Assembly: GCA_035635855.1 (NCBI GenBank)
Contig: DASQAF010000027.1
Location: 261,160 to 325,159, forward strand
Direction: 5' to 3'
Origin: UBA11740 sp035635855
GTDB lineage: Bacteria > Acidobacteriota > Blastocatellia > Pyrinomonadales > Pyrinomonadaceae
DNA: 64,000 nucleotides
This document shows positions 25,645 through 34,112 of the stretch, in pieces. The first letter of the stretch is position 1, and each line of letters starts with the position of its first letter. Made by a program: the position numbers and the translations under genes. The notes under the pieces were generated by a model. The model had not been told where the DNA came from. It saw only the letters and a list, made by a program, of their open reading frames with translations, and searched no databases.

Positions 25645-27120
25645 TCATCTTTTGTCCACTCCCGTCAGCGCAAACCTCTCCTTCAGTGCAGCTACGATCC
25701 TATCCGTCTCGACGCTGCGCGAGCCTTTGACCAGAATCAGGTCGCCGGCGCGCACTTCCTTCAGTGCGGCTGCGGCCGCGTCGTCAGAACTTTCGAAGAA
25801 ACTCGCGCCCACAATGCCTGCTGCGCGCGCCGCCGACACCATTTCGCTGGCCAGACCGCGCACACCCCACAATACGTCAATTCCGAGACGCGCGATCTCG
25901 TGGCCAGCCTCACGATGCATCTGTGGCGACTCCGGCCCCAGCTCAAGCATCTCGCCGGCGATCACGATGCGGCGGCTGACGTTTTCCTTCGCTTCCGCGA
26001 GGGTCCTCACCATGCCAATCAGCGACCGCGGATTCGAGTTGTAGGAATCGTCCACTACTGTGAACCCATCGGCAAAGTCCAGAACTTCGCCGCGCATTCG
26101 CGGTGGCCGGGCTGTCCGCAACGCATCGGCAATCAACTCCGGCTTGACCTTCAACGCCGTCGCCACCGCCGATGCCGCCAGCGCGTTCATCAGATTGTGT
26201 CGTCCGGTCATCGGCAGATCCGCGGCCGCGTTGCCCATAGGTGTCTGCAGACGGAAGCGAATCGATCCAAACCGCGACGTGTCGATGCCCTTCGCCGTCA
26301 CGTCAGCATCATGTTCGATTCCAAACGTCAGCACCTCACCGTTTGTTTTTGACTTCATTTCCATAACGAGTTCGTCATCCGCGTTTAGTACCGCCACGCC
26401 GCCCGGTTTCAGCCCTTCAATCAGTTCGGCCTTCATGGCGGCGACATTTTCGATCGTGCCCAGATGCTCCAGATGCACCGGCGCGACCATTAATTCCACC
26501 CCTACGTCGGGTGGCGTGATCCGCACGAGCCTGCGAATCTCGTGCGTGGGTGAGGACATGCCCATCTCGAGTACTGCCAGATCATAATCATCGGGTTTGT
26601 GACCTTTGCTCACCATCTGCAAAACCGAAAGCGGCAGGCCCAGGCCGTTGTTATAATTGCGCTCGCTCTTAAGTACGCGATAACCGGTATTCAGAAGCAC
26701 GTGGGCCGTCAACTCTTTCGTAGTCGTTTTGCCCGCACTGCCGGTGATTCCAATTACCGGCCGCCCCCAGCGTTCGTAAACTTTACGCGCCAGGGTTTGC
26801 AGCGCGGCAATCGCATCCGGAACCAGCAAGAGGCGATTGCCCAACGCTTCCATCTTTTCATCGCCCGCCACCCGCTCTCTTCGCGCGACTGCGGCAATGG
26901 CGCCCTTATCCAATGCCTGCGCGATAAAATCGTGAGCATCGGCAAAGGTGCCATTGAATCCCGCCCGCTCGTAATCCGGTTGAGATAGAGCGAAAAACAG
27001 CTCTCCCTCGCTCACCGTGCGAGAATCGATCGAGAAGTCAACTATTTCTTTGTCAAAGAACTCAGCGCTGAGACCGTCAGTCGTCGCGCCCATTAATTCT
27101 GCTGCCGTCCTCAGCTTCAC
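25645..27120 (-). CDS. murF: UDP-N-acetylmuramoyl-tripeptide-D-alanyl-D-alanine ligase
   Basis: Mur ligase that adds the D-Ala-D-Ala dipeptide. DSRTVSEGELFFAL is the N-terminal UDP-binding motif, VIGITGSAGKTTTKELTAHV the P-loop, NYNNGLGLPLSVLQM is typical of MurF, and DDSYNSNPRSLIGMV marks the C-terminal domain. At 491 residues it is a little longer than usual. In most dcw clusters murE lies just upstream of murF; here ftsI is directly upstream with a 35-bp gap. Confidence 0.96.
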   Translation of the reverse strand: MKLRTAAELMGATTDGLSAEFFDKEIVDFSIDSRTVSEGELFFALSQPDYERAGFNGTFADAHDFIAQALDKGAIAAVARRERVAGDEKMEALGNRLLLVPDAIAALQTLARKVYERWGRPVIGITGSAGKTTTKELTAHVLLNTGYRVLKSERNYNNGLGLPLSVLQMVSKGHKPDDYDLAVLEMGMSSPTHEIRRLVRITPPDVGVELMVAPVHLEHLGTIENVAAMKAELIEGLKPGGVAVLNADDELVMEMKSKTNGEVLTFGIEHDADVTAKGIDTSRFGSIRFRLQTPMGNAAADLPMTGRHNLMNALAASAVATALKVKPELIADALRTARPPRMRGEVLDFADGFTVVDDSYNSNPRSLIGMVRTLAEAKENVSRRIVIAGEMLELGPESPQMHREAGHEIARLGIDVLWGVRGLASEMVSAARAAGIVGASFFESSDDAAAAALKEVRAGDLILVKGSRSVETDRIVAALKERFALTGVDKR

Positions 27121-27155
27121 GTCTGCTCATCTGACCTCAAACGATTTGAAAAAGC

Positions 27156-29219
27156 CTAATTGCTGCGGCCAAAATCCACCCGCACAGCCTGGCCTGAATC
27201 AAGTTCCGCGCCTGGTTCCGGCATCTGGCGCAGCGCGCGTCCGTCACCGCGCGCCTCCAGCCGCAATCCGAGCTGCGCGCACATGCGGGCAACGTCCCTG
27301 ACACTTTGCCCACGCAGGTCGGGCATCAACACTCCCCTTTTCGTCGCCACTGCGAACACAACTTCACTTGCCTGGCCACTGAAATTCCGCGCCGTCACCG
27401 TTGGCAGGGTCGCCTCGCGCTCTTCATTTTGCTGTTGCGCCGCTTTCACGCTTTTTGACGATGGCATGGGCGCCTGGGCAATCAATTGCGTGCCGGGCTT
27501 TAACTCCACATCCGGCAGGACGCTCAAGTCAGGAAGTATCTGTTCGGCAATCTGGCGAAAAACCGGCGCGGCCACGTCTCCTCCATGATAGGCGCCCCGC
27601 GGCTCGTCAATCACCACAATGATCACCACCGCGGGATTGCTCACGGGCGCAAAGCCGACAAACGAGCCAATGTACTTTGTAGCTGAGTAAGCATGCGTCC
27701 TCGGATCAATCTTCTGCGCCGTGCCGGTCTTGCCGGCCGCACTGTAGCCATCGAGTTGAGCCTTGCGCGCCGTGCCGCGCAGCGTCACGCCTTCCAGCAT
27801 GCTTCGCAAAGCCACGACGGTCTCAGGTTTCAAAGCGCGTCGCATTTCCGGTTTTGCCTGGTACAAGACAGTGCCGTCGGGCGAGCGTAGTTCGCGCACG
27901 AGGTGCGGCTTTACCCACTGTCCGTCATTGGCCAGCACGCTGTACGCCGCGGCCATCTGCAAAGGCGTTACGCCGACCTCCTGGCCCATGGCCAGCGATC
28001 CGATCGACGAAGGTTGCCAGCGATTCAGCGGGCGCAGGATTCCCGGCGACTCGCCGGCCAGATCGATTCCGGTCCGCGAGCCAAACCCGAGCCGCCTCAT
28101 GAACTCGTACATCGATTCGTTGCCCACCAACAGCCCGAGCTTGATCGCGCCGACGTTACTTGATTGGGCGAGCGCGTCCGCCACCGTCAGCACCCCGAAT
28201 GGATGATGATCGTGAATCAAACGGCCGGCGACCGTAATCTGGCCCATCTGACAATCGATCTTGTCTTCGGGTTTGACCAGGCCCTTTTCGATCGCCGCTG
28301 AATAGGCAACGATCTTGAAGGTCGAGCCCGGCTCGTAGATACTCTGCAGCGCTCCGTTCGATCGGCTTTCCGCTGAGACGCTCGTCGGCTGGTTAGGATC
28401 GAAAGACGGGGTATTGGCGAGCGCCAGAATTTCGCCCGTCCGGGGATCCATCACGATTGCTGTGCCGGATTTGGCGTGCGCCCGCTGGACCGCGGCGCTC
28501 AAAGCCTGTTCAGTCCGGTATTGAATGACCTGGTCAATCGTGAGGACCACGGTCTGGCCGGGATGCGGCTGTACCTCGTAACTCTCAAAGGCACGCCGGT
28601 CACGATCCATTTCCAGAAAAAGCTTTCCCGAATCTCCCCGAATCTTCTCGTTATAATATTGCTCGACGCCGCTCAGTCCCACCTCGTCAGAGCCGACGAA
28701 ACCAAGTACATGCGCGGCGAGTGAATCGTTCGGATAGTAACGCTTCGGTTCTTTGCGCGAAAATACACCGCTGAGTTCCAGCACGTCGAGTTTGTTAGCT
28801 GTCGCCACATCCAGCCGGCGCGTAATCCAGACGAACTTCTTGTTTGAAGCCTTGGCCTCACCAAGACGATTCGCCAGTTCCCCGCGATCCTGGCCCGTAA
28901 TCGCGGCGATCCGTCGTGCGGTTTCGTCGGTGTTAAGAATGTCCCGAGGATCGGCAAAAAAAGATTCCGTCTCGATGCTGCGGGCCAACTCGCGGCCCTG
29001 ACGATCGAGCACCTGACCGCGGGTCGGGCTGGTTTCAATTGTTCCGAGCTGCTGATTTCGCGCGCGGGCGCTGAGATCGTCGTGTTGGTGAACCTGAAGT
29101 TGAACGAGGCGCGCCCCAATCAGGAGCATCCAGGCCACCAACCCCAGCGCGACCCACCGAGCGCGCCGGTGCGAGTTGCCAGACCGTGGCGCTTCGATGG
29201 CGGTAGGACGACGGGGCAT
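27156..29219 (-). CDS. ftsI: Septal penicillin-binding protein FtsI (PBP3) with C-terminal PASTA domain
   Basis: Class B transpeptidase of the divisome. One N-terminal anchor (WVALGLVAWMLLIGARLVQL) precedes the dimerisation domain. The transpeptidase carries EPGSTFKIVAYSA (SxxK), AQSSNVGAIKLG (SxN) and SAAGKTGTAQK (KTG). After it, a low-complexity linker leads to one PASTA domain (residues 625-687: MPDLRGQSVRDVARMCAQLG and an RVDFG end). PASTA domains are typical of Gram-positive PBPs and are less usual in a diderm FtsI. The gene is preceded by ftsL and followed by murF. Confidence 0.95.
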   Translation of the reverse strand: MPRRPTAIEAPRSGNSHRRARWVALGLVAWMLLIGARLVQLQVHQHDDLSARARNQQLGTIETSPTRGQVLDRQGRELARSIETESFFADPRDILNTDETARRIAAITGQDRGELANRLGEAKASNKKFVWITRRLDVATANKLDVLELSGVFSRKEPKRYYPNDSLAAHVLGFVGSDEVGLSGVEQYYNEKIRGDSGKLFLEMDRDRRAFESYEVQPHPGQTVVLTIDQVIQYRTEQALSAAVQRAHAKSGTAIVMDPRTGEILALANTPSFDPNQPTSVSAESRSNGALQSIYEPGSTFKIVAYSAAIEKGLVKPEDKIDCQMGQITVAGRLIHDHHPFGVLTVADALAQSSNVGAIKLGLLVGNESMYEFMRRLGFGSRTGIDLAGESPGILRPLNRWQPSSIGSLAMGQEVGVTPLQMAAAYSVLANDGQWVKPHLVRELRSPDGTVLYQAKPEMRRALKPETVVALRSMLEGVTLRGTARKAQLDGYSAAGKTGTAQKIDPRTHAYSATKYIGSFVGFAPVSNPAVVIIVVIDEPRGAYHGGDVAAPVFRQIAEQILPDLSVLPDVELKPGTQLIAQAPMPSSKSVKAAQQQNEEREATLPTVTARNFSGQASEVVFAVATKRGVLMPDLRGQSVRDVARMCAQLGLRLEARGDGRALRQMPEPGAELDSGQAVRVDFGRSN

Positions 29220-29275
29220 TTCGGAACTCCAAACGCGGTGGCCGAGTTAGCGCGATCGCGCCAAATCAGATTGGT

Positions 29276-29731
29276 TTAGTGCAAGCGTGCTTCATCCAGG
29301 TTTTTCTGCCGGATTGATTTGCCTTGCGTCTCAGCGGGTGCGCCGGTCGATTGAGATGATTGAACTGACGCCGGCGCAGCTTTGTCAGTCGTTTCTCTCT
29401 TCTTTTGTCTCAAGGGATCGATCTGTGACGGCTGCATCGCCTGCATGCCAAGCTGGCGGGCGGCGCGCTCCAAACGCGCCGGACTGGCCGCGGCTTCCCG
29501 TTCCAAAAGATATCTCCGCTGATCTTCGGCCAGTTGAGCTCGCACGCGGCGCAGATTCTCGGTCTGGTAGCCGTTCCGCAGAGCGGTAAAGTGCTGAACT
29601 CCGGCGTAAACAAACCCGCCGGCCAGGGTCAGTCCGCAGAGCAGCAGTAGTCCCAGACGCAACAACGCATCCTGATCCCGCTCGCGGGCCACCGGCGCGT
29701 TTCGCTGTCTCGAGGGAACTCTTCGGATCAT
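29276..29731 (-). CDS. ftsL: Cell division protein FtsL-like
   Basis: A small bitopic protein with a basic N-terminus, one membrane helix (LLRLGLLLLCGLTLAGGFVYA), then a coiled-coil stretch rich in Arg/Glu/Leu (NLRRVRAQLAEDQRRYLLER) and a disordered Lys/Gln tail. ARQLGMQAMQPSQI after the coil matches the FtsL/DivIC pattern (A-x-x-L-G-M). Sequence identity of FtsL is always low, so the name rests on topology plus position between rsmH and ftsI. ATG at 29731 is taken as start; a TTG at 29752 that overlaps the rsmH stop is an alternative. Confidence 0.85.
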   Translation of the reverse strand: MIRRVPSRQRNAPVARERDQDALLRLGLLLLCGLTLAGGFVYAGVQHFTALRNGYQTENLRRVRAQLAEDQRRYLLEREAAASPARLERAARQLGMQAMQPSQIDPLRQKKRETTDKAAPASVQSSQSTGAPAETQGKSIRQKNLDEARLH

Positions 29732-29748
29732 CTTTTCTAATGAACCTC

Positions 29749-30723
29749 TCAATCGGTCGTTGTCGGGAGTTTTCTGCCGGCTCGCAGCTTGGCGCTGCGC
29801 GCTCGCGGATTGTCCGCAACTTCCTCTTCGCCTGGTGTTATCGGTCGCCGCGTCAGGATGTCAATCATCCTGCGCGCACCGCAGGTGCATTGGGGCACTC
29901 GCGGCGGGCACTGACATCGACCGGAAAGCTTCAAGAGCGTTCGCTTGATGATGCGGTCTTCAAGCGAGTGAAAACTGATAACTGCAAGGCGCCCTTCTGG
30001 CTCTAAAAGGTCAACCGATTCCGCGACAAACCGATCAAGGTTCTCGAGTTCCTGGTTGACTGCTATACGCAACGCTTGAAACGTTCGCGTGGCTGGATGG
30101 ATCCTCCGTTTTTTCCCTGGTCCGACGGCGCGTTCAACTAACTGGGCGAGGTCGCGCGTCGTACTTACCGGCTCGCCGCGTTCACGGCGCTCGACAATAA
30201 ACCGAGCGATGCGACGCGAGCGGCGCTCTTCACCGTACTCAAAAATTATGCGCGCAATATCAACTTCAGAAAGACGACCGAGCAACTCGGCCGCGGTTTC
30301 CCCGCCACCCGCAACGTCCATACGCATATCGAGCGGCGCGTCATGCCGGAAACTGAATCCCCGCGAGGGCGAGTCCAGTTGCCACGATGAAACTCCCAGG
30401 TCGGCGAGAATGCCGCGCGCTTGACTGACCTTCGCTGTCGCGAGGACCCGCGTAAGTTCACGAAAGTCAGCCTGCACGGCGCGAAAGCGCGAGCCGTATT
30501 GCGCTAATCGCTCTCTGGCCAGCTCGAGAGCTTCTTCGTCGCGATCGATACCCAGCACCGTTGCGTCACGGGATGCTTGCAGAATTGCTTCGCTATGCCC
30601 GCCCAGGCCTACCGTGCAATCGACAAACAACCCACCTCGCGCCGCTGCGAGCAACTCGATCGTCTCTTGAAGTAGCACGGGACGATGGGGCGCCGAGCCC
30701 CTGCCCCCCAAAGGCACCGCCAT
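29749..30723 (-). CDS. rsmH: 16S rRNA (cytosine-1402-N4) methyltransferase
   Basis: SAM-dependent methyltransferase for N4 of C1402 in the ribosomal P site. HRPVLLQETIELLA, FVDCTVGLGGHSEAIL (SAM site), GILADLGVSSWQLDSPSRGF and ALRIAVNQELENLDRF are family blocks, and VISFHSLEDRIIKR lies near the end. ATG at 30723 is preferred; two GTG codons directly before it (30729, 30726) are possible starts. It follows mraZ with a 74-bp gap and overlaps or abuts ftsL. Confidence 0.96.
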   Translation of the reverse strand: MAVPLGGRGSAPHRPVLLQETIELLAAARGGLFVDCTVGLGGHSEAILQASRDATVLGIDRDEEALELARERLAQYGSRFRAVQADFRELTRVLATAKVSQARGILADLGVSSWQLDSPSRGFSFRHDAPLDMRMDVAGGGETAAELLGRLSEVDIARIIFEYGEERRSRRIARFIVERRERGEPVSTTRDLAQLVERAVGPGKKRRIHPATRTFQALRIAVNQELENLDRFVAESVDLLEPEGRLAVISFHSLEDRIIKRTLLKLSGRCQCPPRVPQCTCGARRMIDILTRRPITPGEEEVADNPRARSAKLRAGRKLPTTTD

Positions 30724-30797
30724 CACCACCGCCCCGTGATCTCGTTCAAAGAGCTAACAGGTAGCACAGACTTGAGTCTGTGTCCCATGGTTGCCTC

Positions 30798-31238
30798 TTA
30801 GATTCCCAAACGTGCAATCGCTGCTTCGTCTTCCTCGGTATAAGGATCGGAAAGCATGCGCTGCTGGAACTTGTCGAGCTCCCAAACTTCCAGGTAACTC
30901 AAATAACCGAGCACCGCGACATCGCCAATAACCGCAGCGCTCTTTCTCAGCAACGGATGAATCAGTACCCGACCCTGTGTGTCCATCGACGATTGCTGTC
31001 CAAAGTAATTCGTTCTGTCAAGGAACTTGCGCCTCGCGGGATCCATCGAAGGCAACAACGAAAGCCGCTGTTCAATCGCTTCCCATTCCGGCATCGGATA
31101 AATGCGTACGCATTCGCCCGTTAAGCTGGTAAGATACAGCGCCGAGCCGTACTTCTCTTCCACGTAACGACGGAATAGGGTCGGCACTTTGAGCCGGCCT
31201 TTGGAATCGATTCGTGCTGTATAGTTGCCTCGTAACAT
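30798..31238 (-). CDS. mraZ: Transcriptional regulator MraZ
   Basis: SpoVT/AbrB-like double-domain protein that forms a ring and represses its own dcw operon. LRGNYTARIDSKGRLKVPTLF is the first half and MDTQGRVLIHPLLRKSA the second, each with the D-x-x-G-R core. At 146 residues it has normal length. It heads the cluster, as usual. A promoter and three GTGG boxes at 10-bp intervals lie just upstream (31315-31372), which supports autoregulation. Confidence 0.96.
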   Translation of the reverse strand: MLRGNYTARIDSKGRLKVPTLFRRYVEEKYGSALYLTSLTGECVRIYPMPEWEAIEQRLSLLPSMDPARRKFLDRTNYFGQQSSMDTQGRVLIHPLLRKSAAVIGDVAVLGYLSYLEVWELDKFQQRMLSDPYTEEDEAAIARLGI

Positions 31239-31314
31239 GGAGTCCGGTTCGGGGAAGCAAAGGAGACGGGTCTACAGTTCGCGCTGCTTTTAAGTTCGGT
31301 CTGGGTCGTTAGGG

Positions 31315-31338
31315 CCACCTTGCTCCACTTCACTCCAC
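31315..31338 (-). promoter_or_regulatory. MraZ operator: three GTGG boxes at 10-bp spacing
   Basis: On the minus strand GTGG occurs at 31338, 31328 and 31318, exactly ten bases apart, in the context GTGGAGTGAA / GTGGAGCAAG / GTGG. Known MraZ targets are tandem boxes of this type on one DNA face. They lie immediately downstream of the -10, where a bound MraZ ring would block initiation. Confidence 0.8.
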
Positions 31339-31343
31339 CGGCG

Positions 31344-31372
31344 ATACTACGCGCGTAATTCGGGCCTGTCAA
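31344..31372 (-). promoter_or_regulatory. Sigma-70 promoter of the dcw cluster (mraZp)
   Basis: TTGACA (31372-31367) and TAGTAT (31349-31344) on the minus strand, 17 bp apart. The -35 is perfect and the -10 close to consensus. The predicted start point falls inside the MraZ boxes, about 100 bp before the mraZ ATG. Confidence 0.8.
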
Positions 31373-31442
31373 GAGTTTTTACAGTTTTTTTCAGCCTGCC
31401 CTGAGTCTACTTCTCTCCTTTATGATGTATAGTCCCCGCCTT

Positions 31443-31491
31443 GTGGCACGCGCACCGTGCGCGTGATTCAAGGGCGGGAGGCCCGTGCCAC
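31443..31491. repeat. Nested inverted repeat before the ZIP gene
   Basis: GTGGCACG and CGTGCCAC are inverted ends; inside is a CACGCGCAC/GTGCGCGTG hairpin. It lies in the 5' leader of the ZIP transporter gene and explains why an earlier in-frame ATG at 31441 is an unlikely start. Confidence 0.5.
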
Positions 31492-31506
31492 CCAGGCCTG
31501 ATCAAG

Positions 31507-32298
31507 ATGACTGGAATTCCCGGACTTTTGTTATTTGGAGCGCTCGCCGCGCTGGCGAATCTCTTCGGCGGCCTGTTGCTCGCGTCTTCGGGTGCACATC
31601 GACGCGAGGCGAAGCTTTTGAAATACCTGGTCGCGCTCGGCGCCGGCTTTATGCTGGCCGCGATCTTTATTGAGATTGTTCCAGAGACGGTCGGGCTCTG
31701 GACGAGCGACGAAAAGGGCGCGAGCGCCGCGGAAGCAGTCGTGGGTGCCTTCACCCTCCTGCTCGGCGGGTATCTTCTGATCCAATTATTCGAGCACACG
31801 GTAGCGCCGCACTTTCACTTTGGCGCCGAGACTCATCCCGAGTCAGTGATCCGTCCCGGCGCAGCCTACACGGCCATCGGTGGTCTGACTATTCACACTT
31901 TCTTTGACGGCGTTTCGATCGCTGCGGCGTTCCTGGTCAACACCAGGGTCGGCTTGCTCGTCTTCATCGCAATCATGCTGCACAAAGTCCCGGAAGGATT
32001 CACCGTCGCTTCGATCATGCTGGCGTCGGGCCGGTCTTCGAAGAAAGCGGCGGCGGCAGCGCTCGCCATTGGCGCTGCTACGTTCGCTGGCGTGGTGGGC
32101 GTAGCACTTTTGAAGGAACGCTTCGCAGGCTCAGTCGCTTATGCTTTGCCGTTCTCAGCTGGAGTGACTTTATATGTCGCCGCGAGCGATCTGATTCCAG
32201 AGGTTAATCGTACGGAAGAAAAGAACCCAATTGTTTCGATTGTGGTTTTCGCAGGAGTCGCGCTTTTTTATCTGCTGCATCGGCTTATTCCGAGGTGA
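31507..32298 (+). CDS. ZIP-family divalent metal transporter
   Basis: Integral membrane transporter of zinc or other divalent cations into the cytoplasm. About eight membrane segments over 263 residues. The metal path is marked by HTFFDGVSIAAAFL in one helix and IMLHKVPEGFTVAS in the next, matching the ZIP signature with H-x-x-P-E-G. A His-rich loop (EHTVAPHFHFGAETH) lies before it. I chose ATG at 31507; translation from 31441 would run through the inverted repeat and add an unlikely Arg/Gly/Pro stretch. It is a single gene, divergent from mraZ. The substrate metal cannot be read from sequence. Confidence 0.92.
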   Translation: MTGIPGLLLFGALAALANLFGGLLLASSGAHRREAKLLKYLVALGAGFMLAAIFIEIVPETVGLWTSDEKGASAAEAVVGAFTLLLGGYLLIQLFEHTVAPHFHFGAETHPESVIRPGAAYTAIGGLTIHTFFDGVSIAAAFLVNTRVGLLVFIAIMLHKVPEGFTVASIMLASGRSSKKAAAAALAIGAATFAGVVGVALLKERFAGSVAYALPFSAGVTLYVAASDLIPEVNRTEEKNPIVSIVVFAGVALFYLLHRLIPR

Positions 32299-32406
32299 AT
32301 TTATGGGCTTGAGTGCTTTCCGCTTGCACTTGCTTGTCGCGATTTGGCCAGTTGTCCCGGTGCAAGCTTCTCCCCTTACAAGAGATCCACAATAATTGAT
32401 TAGCTC

Positions 32407-32435
32407 TTAACAGACTGGTTCGGTATGGGTACAAT
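32407..32435 (+). promoter_or_regulatory. Candidate sigma-70 promoter for the secreted protein gene
   Basis: TTAACA (32407-32412) and TACAAT (32430-32435), each five of six to consensus with 17-bp spacing, about 95 bp upstream of the ATG at 32531. Confidence 0.6.
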
Positions 32436-32530
32436 GCACTGTCTGATTAGCAACAGGGCTTCCCTTGGTGACATGATGAATTTCCGTCCTGCCAGAGATA
32501 CTCCGCTATTTGATGAAAGGAGTTTCAAAG

Positions 32531-33217
32531 ATGAAAAGGAGACCATGCATCTCTCTCCTGGTGGCTTCTGTGCTGTGCGTTTGTTCGGTTGCGCTGGCAC
32601 AACAAGAGAAGCAACCGCAGACAAACTGTGGCGCGGCCCAAACAATCAAGGCCGTGTCAACCGATACCTCAATCGTTCAGGTTACGCAGATTGCCGGGTT
32701 GCCGTGCAAAAAGGGCTACTTCTATAAGAGCGGCACGGAGTGGATTGAGCTTAATCACTCCTCCATATCGAGGGCGAAGCTGAAGGACACCCACAAGGAG
32801 ATCCTAAGCGGAGGCATTGTCAGTCCCGGCATGGACGTCGTCTATGAAGGACGGCAAGCACTCGTGAAGGTTACTGGGCCAAGGCCCACATTCTATGTGC
32901 GGATGCCTGGTCAAAGTAGCTTCATTGATCAGCACTTCTTTGGATCGCGGACAAAACTGGTGATCGTCCAGCTGGACCAAAAGAAATCAACCCGGACACT
33001 CGAAGTCAGGCCGACTGGCATATTCAACTGGCGTGGTGATGCCAGACTCAAGAAGCAAGCCATGAATGAGACCGTCGTCATACGCGTTTCCAGCGATGTA
33101 GTTGCGATTACGCCAAAATCGGATTTGAGGCCGGGAGAATATCTGCTAATTGAATTCGGGCCAGGCAAGCATGAACCAAAAGGCGATCACGGCTATGACT
33201 TTACAGTTCTTCCATAG
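32531..33217 (+). CDS. Secreted protein, unknown
   Basis: This 228-residue protein has a clear signal peptide (MKRRPCISLLVASVLCVCSVALAQ) and a mostly beta, Lys-rich mature part. ATG at 32531 is chosen because AAGGAG stands eight bases upstream; an earlier TTG and ATG (32510, 32513) lie inside or before that site. Two cysteines follow the signal (TNCGAAQ and GLPCKKGYFY) and may pair. The C-terminus (RPGEYLLIEFGPGKHEPKGDHGYDFTVLP) contains a short conserved-looking patch. I recognise no family. It is a stand-alone gene with its own likely promoter, convergent with the microcompartment operon. Confidence 0.75.
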   Translation: MKRRPCISLLVASVLCVCSVALAQQEKQPQTNCGAAQTIKAVSTDTSIVQVTQIAGLPCKKGYFYKSGTEWIELNHSSISRAKLKDTHKEILSGGIVSPGMDVVYEGRQALVKVTGPRPTFYVRMPGQSSFIDQHFFGSRTKLVIVQLDQKKSTRTLEVRPTGIFNWRGDARLKKQAMNETVVIRVSSDVVAITPKSDLRPGEYLLIEFGPGKHEPKGDHGYDFTVLP

Positions 33218-33235
33218 TGCTGCAGCAGTTTGAAA

Positions 33236-33790
33236 CTAAAATCCACGCGAGCTGCACATCGCGCAATGATCGCAAGGCTTGCCGCCGGGTTCGACTGAGC
33301 ACTTCTTTTCGTTCTCAAAGAATTCAACCAACTCGGTCACGGTAGCCTCTTCGATTCCGAAGCGCTCCTGGCTGGCATGCTCGACCGTGTTATTAAAATC
33401 CCTGAGCCAAGGTGAATGCGTGGCGGGAACAAACTGAGTAGCGATTTTGGATTTCTGCTCAGGTAAACCTGTTTCGGACGGCTGCGGCGGTGATTCGATA
33501 GCCGGAGAGGATCTTAAGGGCGGGCCCGTGGAAACAAAATCAATCACGCGGGCGCGGGTAGGCTCGGACGGCTGTCTGACGCCCTGAACGATCTTTGACT
33601 CAATCCTTTCGAGTTTGTTTTCCAGTACGTGCAGACCTTCCCGGATTGCGGATATTTCTTCACGCACCGGGCCGCCGTTTTGAGGACTGGGACCTGAGTT
33701 ATGCGGAGATGATGCGCCATCGGGAGTTCCAGCCACTCGCCGCGCTACGCGTTCAGCAATGAGCCTTGCTTGGTCTTGTTCACTGCTCAT
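33236..33790 (-). CDS. Cys-rich protein at the end of the microcompartment operon, unknown
   Basis: This 184-residue protein has three parts. Residues 5-20 (QDQARLIAERVARRVA) form an amphipathic helix similar in character to microcompartment encapsulation peptides. Residues 42-72 are a charged coiled-coil-like stretch. The C-terminus has a helix (TVTELVEFFENEKKC) and a cysteine cluster, C164, C173, C176 and C179 (CDHCAMC), which could bind a metal or a cluster. It lies 33 bp after the third BMC pentamer gene on the same strand, so it is probably an accessory or cargo-adaptor of the compartment. No family recognised; the role is inference from context. Confidence 0.7.
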   Translation of the reverse strand: MSSEQDQARLIAERVARRVAGTPDGASSPHNSGPSPQNGGPVREEISAIREGLHVLENKLERIESKIVQGVRQPSEPTRARVIDFVSTGPPLRSSPAIESPPQPSETGLPEQKSKIATQFVPATHSPWLRDFNNTVEHASQERFGIEEATVTELVEFFENEKKCSVEPGGKPCDHCAMCSSRGF

Positions 33791-33823
33791 GAGATCGAAA
33801 CCGTCACTACTGGGATCGCGGGC

Positions 33824-34105
33824 TCATTCGGCCTCAAGTAAATCGATGTAATCGACGACTCCCACAATCGCGGAATCGATCGCCGCGCCGGGCTTTCCGG
33901 TCGCCGTCGTCGACGCGCTCCAGCCTTCCTGAACAATCAGCACCGTATCGCCCACGCCGGCATCGACCGAATCCAGGGCCAGCACCGTGTGGCCGGTCAC
34001 TTGGCCCTCGGGCGTAATGTGTTCGCACAGCATTATCCGCGCGTTGTCATAGCGCGCGTTCTTTTGCGTGGCGACGATGTTTCCCAGGACCCTTGCGAGA
34101 ATCAT
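33824..34105 (-). CDS. Microcompartment pentameric vertex protein (EutN/CcmL, BMC-P), copy 3
   Basis: A 93-residue BMC-P protein that caps polyhedral shell vertices as a pentamer. ILARVLGNIVATQKNARYDN is the canonical N-terminal strand-loop, AVDSVDAGVGDTVLIVQEG-like sequence (LALDSVDAGVGDTVLIVQEG) the core, and IVGVVDYIDL the end. It differs clearly from its two neighbours, so the paralogues are old and not a recent tandem duplication. It sits between BMC-P copy 2 and the Cys-rich gene. Confidence 0.93.
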   Translation of the reverse strand: MILARVLGNIVATQKNARYDNARIMLCEHITPEGQVTGHTVLALDSVDAGVGDTVLIVQEGWSASTTATGKPGAAIDSAIVGVVDYIDLLEAE

Positions 34106-34112
34106 CTCTTTA

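Noticed and set aside
30798..31238. Frameshift or break in the dcw cluster around its hairpin gaps
   Set aside because: All cluster members from mraZ to ftsZ are full length with intact motifs, so the repeats lie between genes apart from the murD tail.
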